Of a stretch of DNA of 21,665 bases, positions 1 to 7,500 are shown in pieces (position 1 is the first letter of the stretch; every line of letters begins with the position of its first letter). A program made the translations under genes and the position numbers. The stretch comes from an uncultured Eubacteriales bacterium (lineage in GTDB: Bacteria > Bacillota > Clostridia > Oscillospirales > Oscillospiraceae). The notes under the pieces were generated by a model that was not told the origin of the DNA, searched no databases, and was given only the letters and a program-made list of their open reading frames with translations. The stretch spans positions 1-21,665 of the forward strand of contig CATXTO010000028.1 in assembly GCA_958402445.1 (NCBI GenBank), in the 5' to 3' direction.

Positions 1-72
1 ATGGAACCGGAGCTACCCCCGCAGCCGGAGCCGCCCATGGAACCGGAGCTGCCCCCGCAGCCAGAGCCGCCT
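1..72 (+). repeat. two tandem copies of a 36-bp proline-rich coding repeat
   Basis: Bases 1-36 and 37-72 are the same 36-bp unit with three mismatches (positions 15/51, 27/63 and 36/72); all are third-codon-position changes that leave the protein unit unchanged. More copies may lie upstream of the window. Such tandem units can vary in copy number between strains by slipped replication. Confidence 0.85.
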
Positions 73-276
73 ATGAAGCCGCAACCCACGCCGAGGTCTA
101 GTCCAATGGTGCAGGAAACCGAGGATGGGACCGCAGCAGCGCCAAGGCTGGAGGGGGAGACAGGGTTCCGCTATCAACCGGATCAGCCTATTCCAGAAAT
201 GTCAAAAGCATTGGACTTTTATGCGGAGAATCAGGGGGGGGACACGTACTTAAGAATTTTTAAGGAGAAAAATTAG
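1..276 (+). CDS. 3' end of a proline-rich ORF, product unknown (partial)
   Basis: Open reading frame running in from the window edge and ending at TAG 274-276. The visible 91 residues start with two copies of a 12-residue unit (MEPELPPQPEPP) and a degenerate third unit, then a low-complexity Pro/Thr/Ala stretch. The last 40 residues are less repetitive and mixed in composition, ending in a basic tail. The first in-frame ATG lies inside the repeat, so the true start is probably upstream of the window. Proline-rich repeats of this kind usually act as extended spacers in secreted or membrane-anchored proteins, but no membrane segment, SLH or sorting signal is visible here. It is separated by 94 nt from the deacetylase ATG. 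I do not recognise a family. Confidence 0.5.
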   Translation: MEPELPPQPEPPMEPELPPQPEPPMKPQPTPRSSPMVQETEDGTAAAPRLEGETGFRYQPDQPIPEMSKALDFYAENQGGDTYLRIFKEKN

Positions 277-331
277 GGAAAACCTTGTTGAATTTTCTGC
301 ATCTGTAGGGCTGGTTGGATTTTCCATTGTG

Positions 332-340
332 TGATATCAT
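332..340 (+). promoter_or_regulatory. possible extended -10 promoter of the deacetylase gene
   Basis: TG at 332-333 is followed one base later by TATCAT (335-340), matching the extended -10 pattern. No convincing -35 hexamer lies 16-18 bases upstream. It sits 31 bases before the ATG at 371, a workable distance for a short leader. Alternatively the gene could be read through from the upstream ORF, since no terminator is visible in 277-330. Confidence 0.35.
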
Positions 341-370
341 GAGAGCATCTTAGAAAAAGAGGTGCTGCGC

Positions 371-2200
371 ATGAAACGGATGATGGCGTGGGTTTTGACG
401 GTGGTTTTGTTGGTGGGACTGGCACTGCCTGCTTCCGCCGCGCAGGCGGAGCCTGGGGACGCGGCGCAGCCGGATGCAGCCTCCGGAAAAAAGATGGTTG
501 CCTTAACCTTTGACGATGGGCCCGGGGCCTATACGGACCGACTGCTGGACGCGTTGCGGGATCGGGGCGTGAAGGTGACCTTCTTCATGGTGGGCAGCAA
601 TGTGAAGCGCTATCCGGAGACGGTCAAGCGTGTTTATACTGAAGGCCATCAGCTGGCGAACCATACCTATGACCACGCGGATCTGACCGACTTAAATACG
701 GACGCGGTGAAAGCGGAAATTCAGAAAACCAACGATCTGCTGGATTTGGCCTGCGGGAAGGGGGCCTCTTATCTGGTCCGGGCGCCTTATGGCAATACCA
801 ACGAGCGGGTCCGGGAGGCAGTGGGGGCTCCCCTGATTTATTGGTCGGTGGACCCTCAGGATTGGAAATATCGGAACGCCGAGACGGTGAAAAACAATAT
901 TATCAGCGCCGCACAGGACGGTTCCATTATTTTGGTTCATGATATCCATTCTACCAGCGTTGACGGCGCCATCGCCGCCATTGATATTTTGCTCAGCCGG
1001 GGTTATGAATTTGTCACGGTCCGGGAGCTGTTCCGCCGCCGGGGAACAGAGCTGAAAAATGGGACTACATATTATAAATGCAGCCCCAATGGAACAGATT
1101 TGGGGCCGGTGGCAAAGCCCGAAATCGCGACGGAAACCGTGGACGGGAAGCTGCGACTTACCCTGTGGGCCCAATCCGGCGCCAAAATATATTATTCCTT
1201 GGACGGTTCGCCCATCAACCAAAATAGTCCGGTTTATACGGGCCCCATCACGGTGAGCCTTCCCTGTAAGGTGCGGGCGGTGGCGGCGTTCCAGTTAAAC
1301 GGAAGCCGTAGCGAGCCCTTGGAGCAGAGCTTTACCAAGCTCCCGATTCAGCCGCCCAAAATCCAGATTGAAAACGGCGTCATGACTCTGATCAACCGCA
1401 CGCCTGGCGCGGCTTTGTACTATACCTTGGACGGGACCACCGCCACGCCGGAAGCTACGCGCTACAAAGGCCCGGTGACCTTGGAGCGGGGCACGGTGGT
1501 CTCCGCCTGTGCTGGCGGCGGGGATTACCTCACCAGCCCGGCGGTCCGGGCTACCTATTCCGATTTGGGGCATGTGTTTGCAGATGTTTTCCCCCAGGAC
1601 TGGTACTATGCGGATATCGATCAGGCGGTTGCCGCAGGTTACCTGCTGGGAGTGGGAGACAACCGCTATGCACCAAACAAGAATTTGTCCCGGGGTCAGC
1701 TGGTGACGCTTTTGTACCGTTATTCCGGGGAACGGGTGGAGCAGCAGGATTTAGATAACTTGCCGTTTTCGGACGTGGCCGGGGATAAGTTTTATACAGC
1801 GCCTGTGGCATGGGCCTATGCCCATGGGATTGTGCAGGGCTATGACGCCAAGACATTCAAGCCCAATCGTGACATCAGCAGACAGGAGCTGTGCAAGGTA
1901 CTTGCGGCATTTTTGACCTACCGGGGCATGGAGCTTCCGGAGGGGACGGATACAGCCGGCCGGTATTCCGATGAAAACCGCATTGCAGACTGGGCCAGGG
2001 AATCGGTGGAACAGATGACCGCGCTGGGTCTTTTAAAAGGCAATGCCGACGGAACCTTCCATCCCGGCGGCCCGGCTACCCGGGCGCAAGCAGCCGCCAT
2101 TTTGATGCGGCTATCCAAACTGGAGGCGCTGGAGGAACCGGAGCTGTGGTTTCCCCAAAGCGTGGCGTTTTTAATTTCCCATATTTCTGTTTTCTGCTGA
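371..2200 (+). CDS. secreted polysaccharide deacetylase with chitobiase-C-like and SLH domains
   Basis: Predicted 609-residue exported enzyme that removes acetyl groups from an N-acetylated wall or extracellular glycan. Residues 1-24 form a signal peptide ending near ASA-AQA. The NodB/CE4 domain (about 40-225) has TFDDGP with D48/D49, the metal-binding pair H98/H102, RAPYG (137-141) and LVHDIH (188-193), so the active site looks intact. Two chitobiase/hexosaminidase C-terminal-type beta modules follow (about 248-325 and 328-398; YYSLDGS and YYTLDGT). Three SLH repeats (about 402-585) should hold it in the cell wall. The ATG at 371 is preferred over GTG at 362 because the GTG overlaps the ribosome binding site AGAGG, which lies about 8 nt before the ATG. 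The last ~25 residues after the SLH repeats are not recognisable. Substrate (peptidoglycan or secondary polymer) cannot be told from sequence. Confidence 0.9.
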   Translation: MKRMMAWVLTVVLLVGLALPASAAQAEPGDAAQPDAASGKKMVALTFDDGPGAYTDRLLDALRDRGVKVTFFMVGSNVKRYPETVKRVYTEGHQLANHTYDHADLTDLNTDAVKAEIQKTNDLLDLACGKGASYLVRAPYGNTNERVREAVGAPLIYWSVDPQDWKYRNAETVKNNIISAAQDGSIILVHDIHSTSVDGAIAAIDILLSRGYEFVTVRELFRRRGTELKNGTTYYKCSPNGTDLGPVAKPEIATETVDGKLRLTLWAQSGAKIYYSLDGSPINQNSPVYTGPITVSLPCKVRAVAAFQLNGSRSEPLEQSFTKLPIQPPKIQIENGVMTLINRTPGAALYYTLDGTTATPEATRYKGPVTLERGTVVSACAGGGDYLTSPAVRATYSDLGHVFADVFPQDWYYADIDQAVAAGYLLGVGDNRYAPNKNLSRGQLVTLLYRYSGERVEQQDLDNLPFSDVAGDKFYTAPVAWAYAHGIVQGYDAKTFKPNRDISRQELCKVLAAFLTYRGMELPEGTDTAGRYSDENRIADWARESVEQMTALGLLKGNADGTFHPGGPATRAQAAAILMRLSKLEALEEPELWFPQSVAFLISHISVFC

Positions 2201-2214
2201 GAAAAATAAAGCTT

Positions 2215-2248
2215 GCCGCCGGTGGTATCTTCCACCGGCGGCCTTTTT
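2215..2248 (+). terminator. strong rho-independent terminator after the deacetylase gene
   Basis: Perfect 11-bp GC-rich stem (2215-2225 with 2232-2242) with a 6-nt loop, followed by CTTTTT. It lies 14 bases after the deacetylase stop. The opposite strand has only AAGCTTTATTTTT after the same stem, so it may also help end the convergent operon, whose last stop is at 2271. Confidence 0.9.
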
Positions 2249-2270
2249 GGATATAGAGGCTCTATGCTTG

Positions 2271-3326
2271 CTACGGAAGTAAAGTGTCCAGAATCTGCCT
2301 GGCATAGGTTTGAATCCGCTCCGAAATTCCAGGAGCTTCCATGGCGGCGCCGGGGTCGTTGGCGGTTTGAAATAGACAAAAGCCGGGGGGTAAAATCATG
2401 GTTTTATTGAGGCACAGGGCGCCCAAGACCTGTCTGGCCACCAGATCCCCTCCGGAATAGCCGGAGACCACGATGGCGTAAAGATATTTATCATACAGGG
2501 GCTGCTGCAGAAGGAGGCTGGTCATCCGGTTGATCATGGCCATAAGATTGGCGCTGACCGAGTCGTTGTAGTTGGGACAGAGAAGTAAGATGGCGTCGCT
2601 GTCCAAAATAGCCGGAAATACCTCTTTCGGCAAAGCGCCGCCGTAATAACAGGTCCCGCTGCGGGAATAGTGCAAGCAGGCCGTATAGGAACAGCCACGG
2701 CAGTCATAAATGGCTCCGTTTTGCAGGCATATCGTCTGAATCCGGCAGAAGGGAGCCAGGTGCTCGCAAACTGCGTTTCCCATGGCAACGGTGTTGGAAC
2801 GGCGGTTGTCGGAGGCGTGAAGCATCAAGACGCGAGGCTTGGAAAACCGGGGCGGTACAAAGGAAGCCAGCCGTTGCACCAGAGACTGAGCGGAGGCAAA
2901 ATAAGCTTCCTCCAGCGTACAGCCCAGCTGGTTTGCCAAAATATGCTGGTTATATAAAGAGCCGGTCCCCTCCACCAAGGGCTTGCCGGGAAACAGGCAC
3001 CCGGCTAGATTTGCCGAGAACGCCAGAGCTTGCGCGGCTTGCTTGGTATAAAGCTCCCCCGCGCCATCCACCACCATAGCGCCTACGGCGTCCTTTAATC
3101 GCGTCGAATTTTGACGCAGAGTATGGAGTAGGGAAAAGGTATGCAAGGACATGCCGCTCTCCTCCACAGACAGAGCGAATAGAATGCGCTTGCCGCTGAA
3201 ATCCGCCTCTGATAGCCTTGCTACAGGGCAAACCTCCACGGTCTGACCAGCCAAGGCGTAATCCAGCAACCGTTCCAGCCGCGGAGCTTCACCGGCCTGG
3301 AAAAGATAAATCGGTTCAGCTTTCAT
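2271..3326 (-). CDS. flavodoxin-fold, Cys-rich NAD(P)H-dependent oxidoreductase-like protein with extra N-terminal domain
   Basis: 351-residue soluble protein, last gene of the three-gene operon. Residues about 163-345 match the flavodoxin/NADPH-dependent FMN reductase fold: a beta strand plus phosphate-loop-like segment with RRSNTVAMG (175-183), and PNYNDSVSANLMAMINR (251-267), typical of the FMN-binding face. Four cysteines, C209, C212, C217 and C226, sit where iron-sulfur flavoproteins carry their cluster ligands, but the spacing (CX2CX4CX8C) is wider than the usual compact one. Residues 1-155 are an additional alpha/beta domain I cannot name, about as long as a degenerate second flavodoxin fold. 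The ATG at 3326 is chosen over TTG 3332 because AGGAG (3334-3338) lies 7 nt before it. The start overlaps the stop of the upstream gene by 11 nt. Likely FMN-dependent electron transfer; substrate unknown. Confidence 0.8.
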   Translation of the reverse strand: MKAEPIYLFQAGEAPRLERLLDYALAGQTVEVCPVARLSEADFSGKRILFALSVEESGMSLHTFSLLHTLRQNSTRLKDAVGAMVVDGAGELYTKQAAQALAFSANLAGCLFPGKPLVEGTGSLYNQHILANQLGCTLEEAYFASAQSLVQRLASFVPPRFSKPRVLMLHASDNRRSNTVAMGNAVCEHLAPFCRIQTICLQNGAIYDCRGCSYTACLHYSRSGTCYYGGALPKEVFPAILDSDAILLLCPNYNDSVSANLMAMINRMTSLLLQQPLYDKYLYAIVVSGYSGGDLVARQVLGALCLNKTMILPPGFCLFQTANDPGAAMEAPGISERIQTYARQILDTLLP

Positions 3327-4536
3327 AGGCAAACTCCTGCAGGGCCTGAAAGGCCGTTTGAATGCGGGTCTGTAGTATAGGTGCCAGTGGCTCTTGCTGG
3401 GGCTGTATACCGTAGCGGGTCATACGGCTTTTGCAGCCAAAATATACCCCGCCCAGGGGAACCGCTCCGTAGTGGCTCTGCCCCCGTACCAGCTGGAGGA
3501 TCGAGAGTACGGCGGAGGACAGCGCTGGAGCCAAATAAGGCTTAAAGCCCAGGTCCCGAATGCGAAGGTTCATATCCCGGGTCTGCTCGCTCAACATACG
3601 GGAGAGGACGTCGTCGTATTCTGTGAGCGGGGCATTGGCCGCAATTAGGCCCGTCCCGTGGGGACCGTACACCCGGAGATTTTCACGGGGCAGGCCCAGT
3701 TCGTCCGCGCAATAGGCGGCCCGGGCGGCCATCACCCCCAGACCAAAGCCCTGAATCTGCTCCGGCAGAAGGCCCAGAAAATCCAGCTTTCCGTCGTCGG
3801 ACCGATTGCTTTCCAGAAAGACAGCGCGGCAAAGATGGTCCACGGGGTCCGAGATTTGACAAAAAAGACCGGAAAAGCCGGCTTTTCTTGCCAACTTGGC
3901 ATAATGAGCCGCCAATGAACGATTTGCCTGGTACTGGGCCATCCGTACGTCGCCTGCGCTGCCCAGGGGGGGAACGCCTCTGGACGCGGCGAAAAGAAAC
4001 AGGTCGCAATCAAAGAGGGCATCAAGCGGGCAAACGCGGACGTGAGGCGGCTGCCGCCCGTCCACAGGAAGAATTTGATTCATTTCAAACGCATACCGTT
4101 GGCAGACCGTCTGATTTGGGTCATAGATGGAGATTTGTTCGATCTCCTTTCCCAAGAGAATCAGCCCGGTCAGAACGGCCCCGCCCACGTCTCCCAGGCC
4201 TACGAGTGTGACACGCAGGCCACAGAGCTTGCTTTTCTGCTGAAGCTCCAGCAAGCGCCAGCAGTCGGGAAAGGCAGTATTGAGCACCGCGGCTCCATTC
4301 TCCCGGACGAAGGCCTCCAGGGGGCTCTCAACGGCGCTTACGGGCGGCAAAAGCGCCAGGGTAGATTCCTGTTCCACCTCCGCCAAAGAATGAATGGGAT
4401 ACAGGCAGCGGTTCCAGAGTGGATCCGCCTGCTTAAGTATCACGAGGGGCGCAGTGAAAGAGGGAACCGGAACACTACCAGGGGGAAAGCCCGCCTGGCC
4501 CACCAAACAATAGGGGCCATATTTTCTAATGTCCAT
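3316..4536 (-). CDS. lactate/malate dehydrogenase-fold protein with N-terminal extension and altered active site
   Basis: 406 residues, middle gene of the operon. Residues about 105-300 follow the LDH/MDH plan: Rossmann GLGDVG (113-118), an acidic residue at the end of beta 2 (D139) suggesting NAD, an Arg-x6-Asn pair (R198/N205) where LDH has its substrate-loop Arg and a conserved Asn, SDPVD (229-233) for the usual TNPVD, an Arg helix with R272, and GPHG with H293 for the catalytic His. Two differences stand out: the Asn of NPVD is Asp (D230), and the Asp that normally pairs with the catalytic His is Met (M269). About 100 extra N-terminal residues and about 100 C-terminal residues are not typical LDH. 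It could use another 2-hydroxyacid or bind NAD without turnover. ATG 4536 has GGAGGT (4542-4547) 5 nt before it and overlaps the upstream stop by 11 nt. Confidence 0.7.
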   Translation of the reverse strand: MDIRKYGPYCLVGQAGFPPGSVPVPSFTAPLVILKQADPLWNRCLYPIHSLAEVEQESTLALLPPVSAVESPLEAFVRENGAAVLNTAFPDCWRLLELQQKSKLCGLRVTLVGLGDVGGAVLTGLILLGKEIEQISIYDPNQTVCQRYAFEMNQILPVDGRQPPHVRVCPLDALFDCDLFLFAASRGVPPLGSAGDVRMAQYQANRSLAAHYAKLARKAGFSGLFCQISDPVDHLCRAVFLESNRSDDGKLDFLGLLPEQIQGFGLGVMAARAAYCADELGLPRENLRVYGPHGTGLIAANAPLTEYDDVLSRMLSEQTRDMNLRIRDLGFKPYLAPALSSAVLSILQLVRGQSHYGAVPLGGVYFGCKSRMTRYGIQPQQEPLAPILQTRIQTAFQALQEFAYES

Positions 4537-7500
4537 GGATGACCTCCGTCATCGTAATGCGGCGCAACTGAATTTGGTCTTCCTCCAGGTAGGCGGAGGC
4601 AGGCGCGGTTTTGTCGTAACGCAGGAAGCTGCCCCGGTCTGGGAGGCGGGGGCGGAAAAGCGCCTCAGCCAGTCTGCCCAGGGTCAGCGCGGTGCGGAAA
4701 ACCTCCAAATGCCTCCGTTCCAAGGTGGACAGGATTTCCCGGGCATTCTCCAGCGCAGCCACCGACAGGCGCAGCCGCGCCGCGTCGTCCAGTCCAGGCA
4801 AAAAGGTGGGATTGACATAGGGCAGAATCGTATTGATGGAGGGACGGGACCAATCTTGCTGGGAAGGCCGGTCAATGCTGTCCCCGCCGATAAAGGGGTA
4901 CAGGCCGCTTTCTGTGATCCAGTGATGCAAATTCGGTATAAAGTATTCACAGTCCACCTGACGACCCTGGGTCAGCATCAAATCCCGACCCTGACCGGAG
5001 AGCAAACCAACAATGATGCTGTGGATTTCCACCTGTTCTTCCTTGAAGATATGGTCTAAGCCATGGATGCGGTGCCCCCGATGGAGCAGGTCGTCCACCA
5101 AAATGACTGGACGGCGGAAGGACTTAAGCGTCCGGACCTGATTGGCCAGGGAGGCATAGCCGGGGGCTTCCGTGATGCTGAAACGGCGCAGGTCCGTGTG
5201 GTATACCTTATCCACGTGCAGCGATTTGGTGACGGTGTTGGGGACTACCTCATCCGAAAGTATTTTGCCGTATGGGACGCACATATACGGTCCCATACGT
5301 TTTAGGCCGGGCGGCACATCCGATACCTGATTGTGCGCCTGCACCTTATTCCAAAGGCCTTGGTTCAGGGTCTCAGCATCAAAACTCAGGACCAAACGGC
5401 CTGGAAACAGAGAGGCGATGGCAGTACGCAGACGAGGTCTGGTCGTTTGAACCGCCTTTAGCACCGCTGGGTCGCTGCGCAGCGGCTCTTTCATCCACAG
5501 CAACACGTCCTGAATGAGGGCCACCGGCGCCCGCATGTCTACGCAGAGGATGTCAGGCTGCCCGGGAATCGGCAGAAACCCAACCTGTAGCAGCTCCTGA
5601 TACAGCGGATCGCCGCCACTGCAGCGGCATAGGGCGTAGGTATGCTCCGTCTCCAAGCTCCTGGCTAAGAGCTCGTTGACCAGCTGCCGGCGAATATCAG
5701 GCACCTGATCCGTCAGGGTCACGGCACGATCTACCATCATGATGCGGCCGGAGGTGTGCTGTCGGACATAGGTGGCCGCTTCCATAGAGCCCAGCGCGCT
5801 CAAAAGCTCCGAGCTGGTGATGGTATGGCCGCAGACCCACCCCAAGGGTTCCGGAGCGGACCGGGCCCGGAGCAAGACCGCATAACCGGTAGGCTGATGA
5901 TCCAGGGCTGCCTGGAGCAGGGGGGGAAGTGGCGCCGTACACGCCCGGGCGTTTTTAAAGTAAAAGTCGCCGGGAGCAAGGACGTTTTTAAACTGAGGAG
6001 AGCGAAGGTACAGACCGTTCTCGTAGATAAAGGACTGCACCATGGGGTCTACCATCATGGAGATATCCAAGTTTTTATCCACATAGTCTCGGATGCGGGT
6101 GGAGCTCACGCTCTCGCACCAAGTCGGTAGAGACAGCAGTTTCCACTGCCCACGCAGAATCTGCGCGATGTCAGTCTCGCCTAAATTCGGACCGCCTGGC
6201 CGCCGAAAAATCACGTGGTTATAGTCCCGGGCAGAGCCTGGGGCGGTGGAATGGTAGGCGGAGGCGTTGCAGATTACATCGCTGCCCGCTGCCAGATAAA
6301 GCGTCCGGTCCGGAAATTTTTCAGACAGACTAGACAGGTCTTCCGGGACGGCGATATTAATGGGCATATTGTCCGGGAACAGATACACATCCCACAGCCC
6401 GGAAACGGACATGGAGGCGATTTTACGGCGCAGCAGGTACGGAATGGTCCGTTTGCTCCAGGAGAACTCGTCAATGGCCAGATACACCTCAAAGCCCAAA
6501 TCATGGATGCACTGGACAATCTGTTTATGCCCGGTGGAAAAGGGATCGAAGGTGCCTGGAAAGAAAGCCACCGGCTTGGGGTGGGGAAACCGCATGGGAA
6601 CTCCGCCAACCTCGCAGGATACAATCAGCCGATACAAATGATTCAGCATGGCGGCATGATTATAAAAGGTCAGAGGCTCTTTGACCGGCTCCGCCAGCAG
6701 GCACAAAAGTTTTTTGCAGGTTTGCAGCATACAGTCCCGCCGCACAGTCTCTGGGATTTCCTCGGCGCCGAAGATATCGCGGCAAAGAACGGTTAGGGCG
6801 ATTTGGTGCAGGGTAGCGTCAAAATGGGCAATCCCTGCCATCAAAAGACTTAACACCCGCTCAAACACGACCTGCCTGGTATAGCCCAGGGGCTCATGGA
6901 GCATGGTGCCCAGGGTATGCAGTGCTGCGCCTGCGGCGCGGACGGTTCCGCCATGGATGAGCCCATCCAAAAAGTCCACGCTTTCCAAGAGCTCCTTGTC
7001 TGGCAGAAAGCAGATCATTTTGCCGAGAAAGGGCGGAATATAGTAGGAAATTTGCTCCTGCCCGGTCTCCAACTCTCTGGTGAGGTCCACCACAATTTCG
7101 TTTTGCTGATCTATGGTCAATTTTGAAGCGATGTCCAACAGAGCGTGACCTGCGTACTCCCGAACCGGCAGGTGCTCGCTGACGGACAAAAGGTTGGACA
7201 GATGCATGGCGGTGTGAAAGGCTTGGCCGGGATTGCTTTTTACAAGGTCCATAAGAATATCAATGTGGACCAGCTTGACGGTCCAATGGACCGCGTTTTT
7301 CAGATTGCTCAGATACAGCTCCCCAGGCTCCGCCTGGGGAAGAGGCAAGCTATGACCGCAGTACTGATTCAGCAGGCCTGTGCGCAGATATTCGACGGCG
7401 GGGGAGTCGTCTTGCCGCAGCCCGTTGAGAATTGGCTCAATTGCGGCCCTGCACGTGGGCAGCTGCTCCAGCATATGGCGGAAGCAGCGGAGCACGGACA

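Noticed and set aside
6215..6796. 193-codon open frame on the plus strand
   Set aside because: Antisense to the nucleotidyltransferase part of the giant gene; no motif and no promoter.
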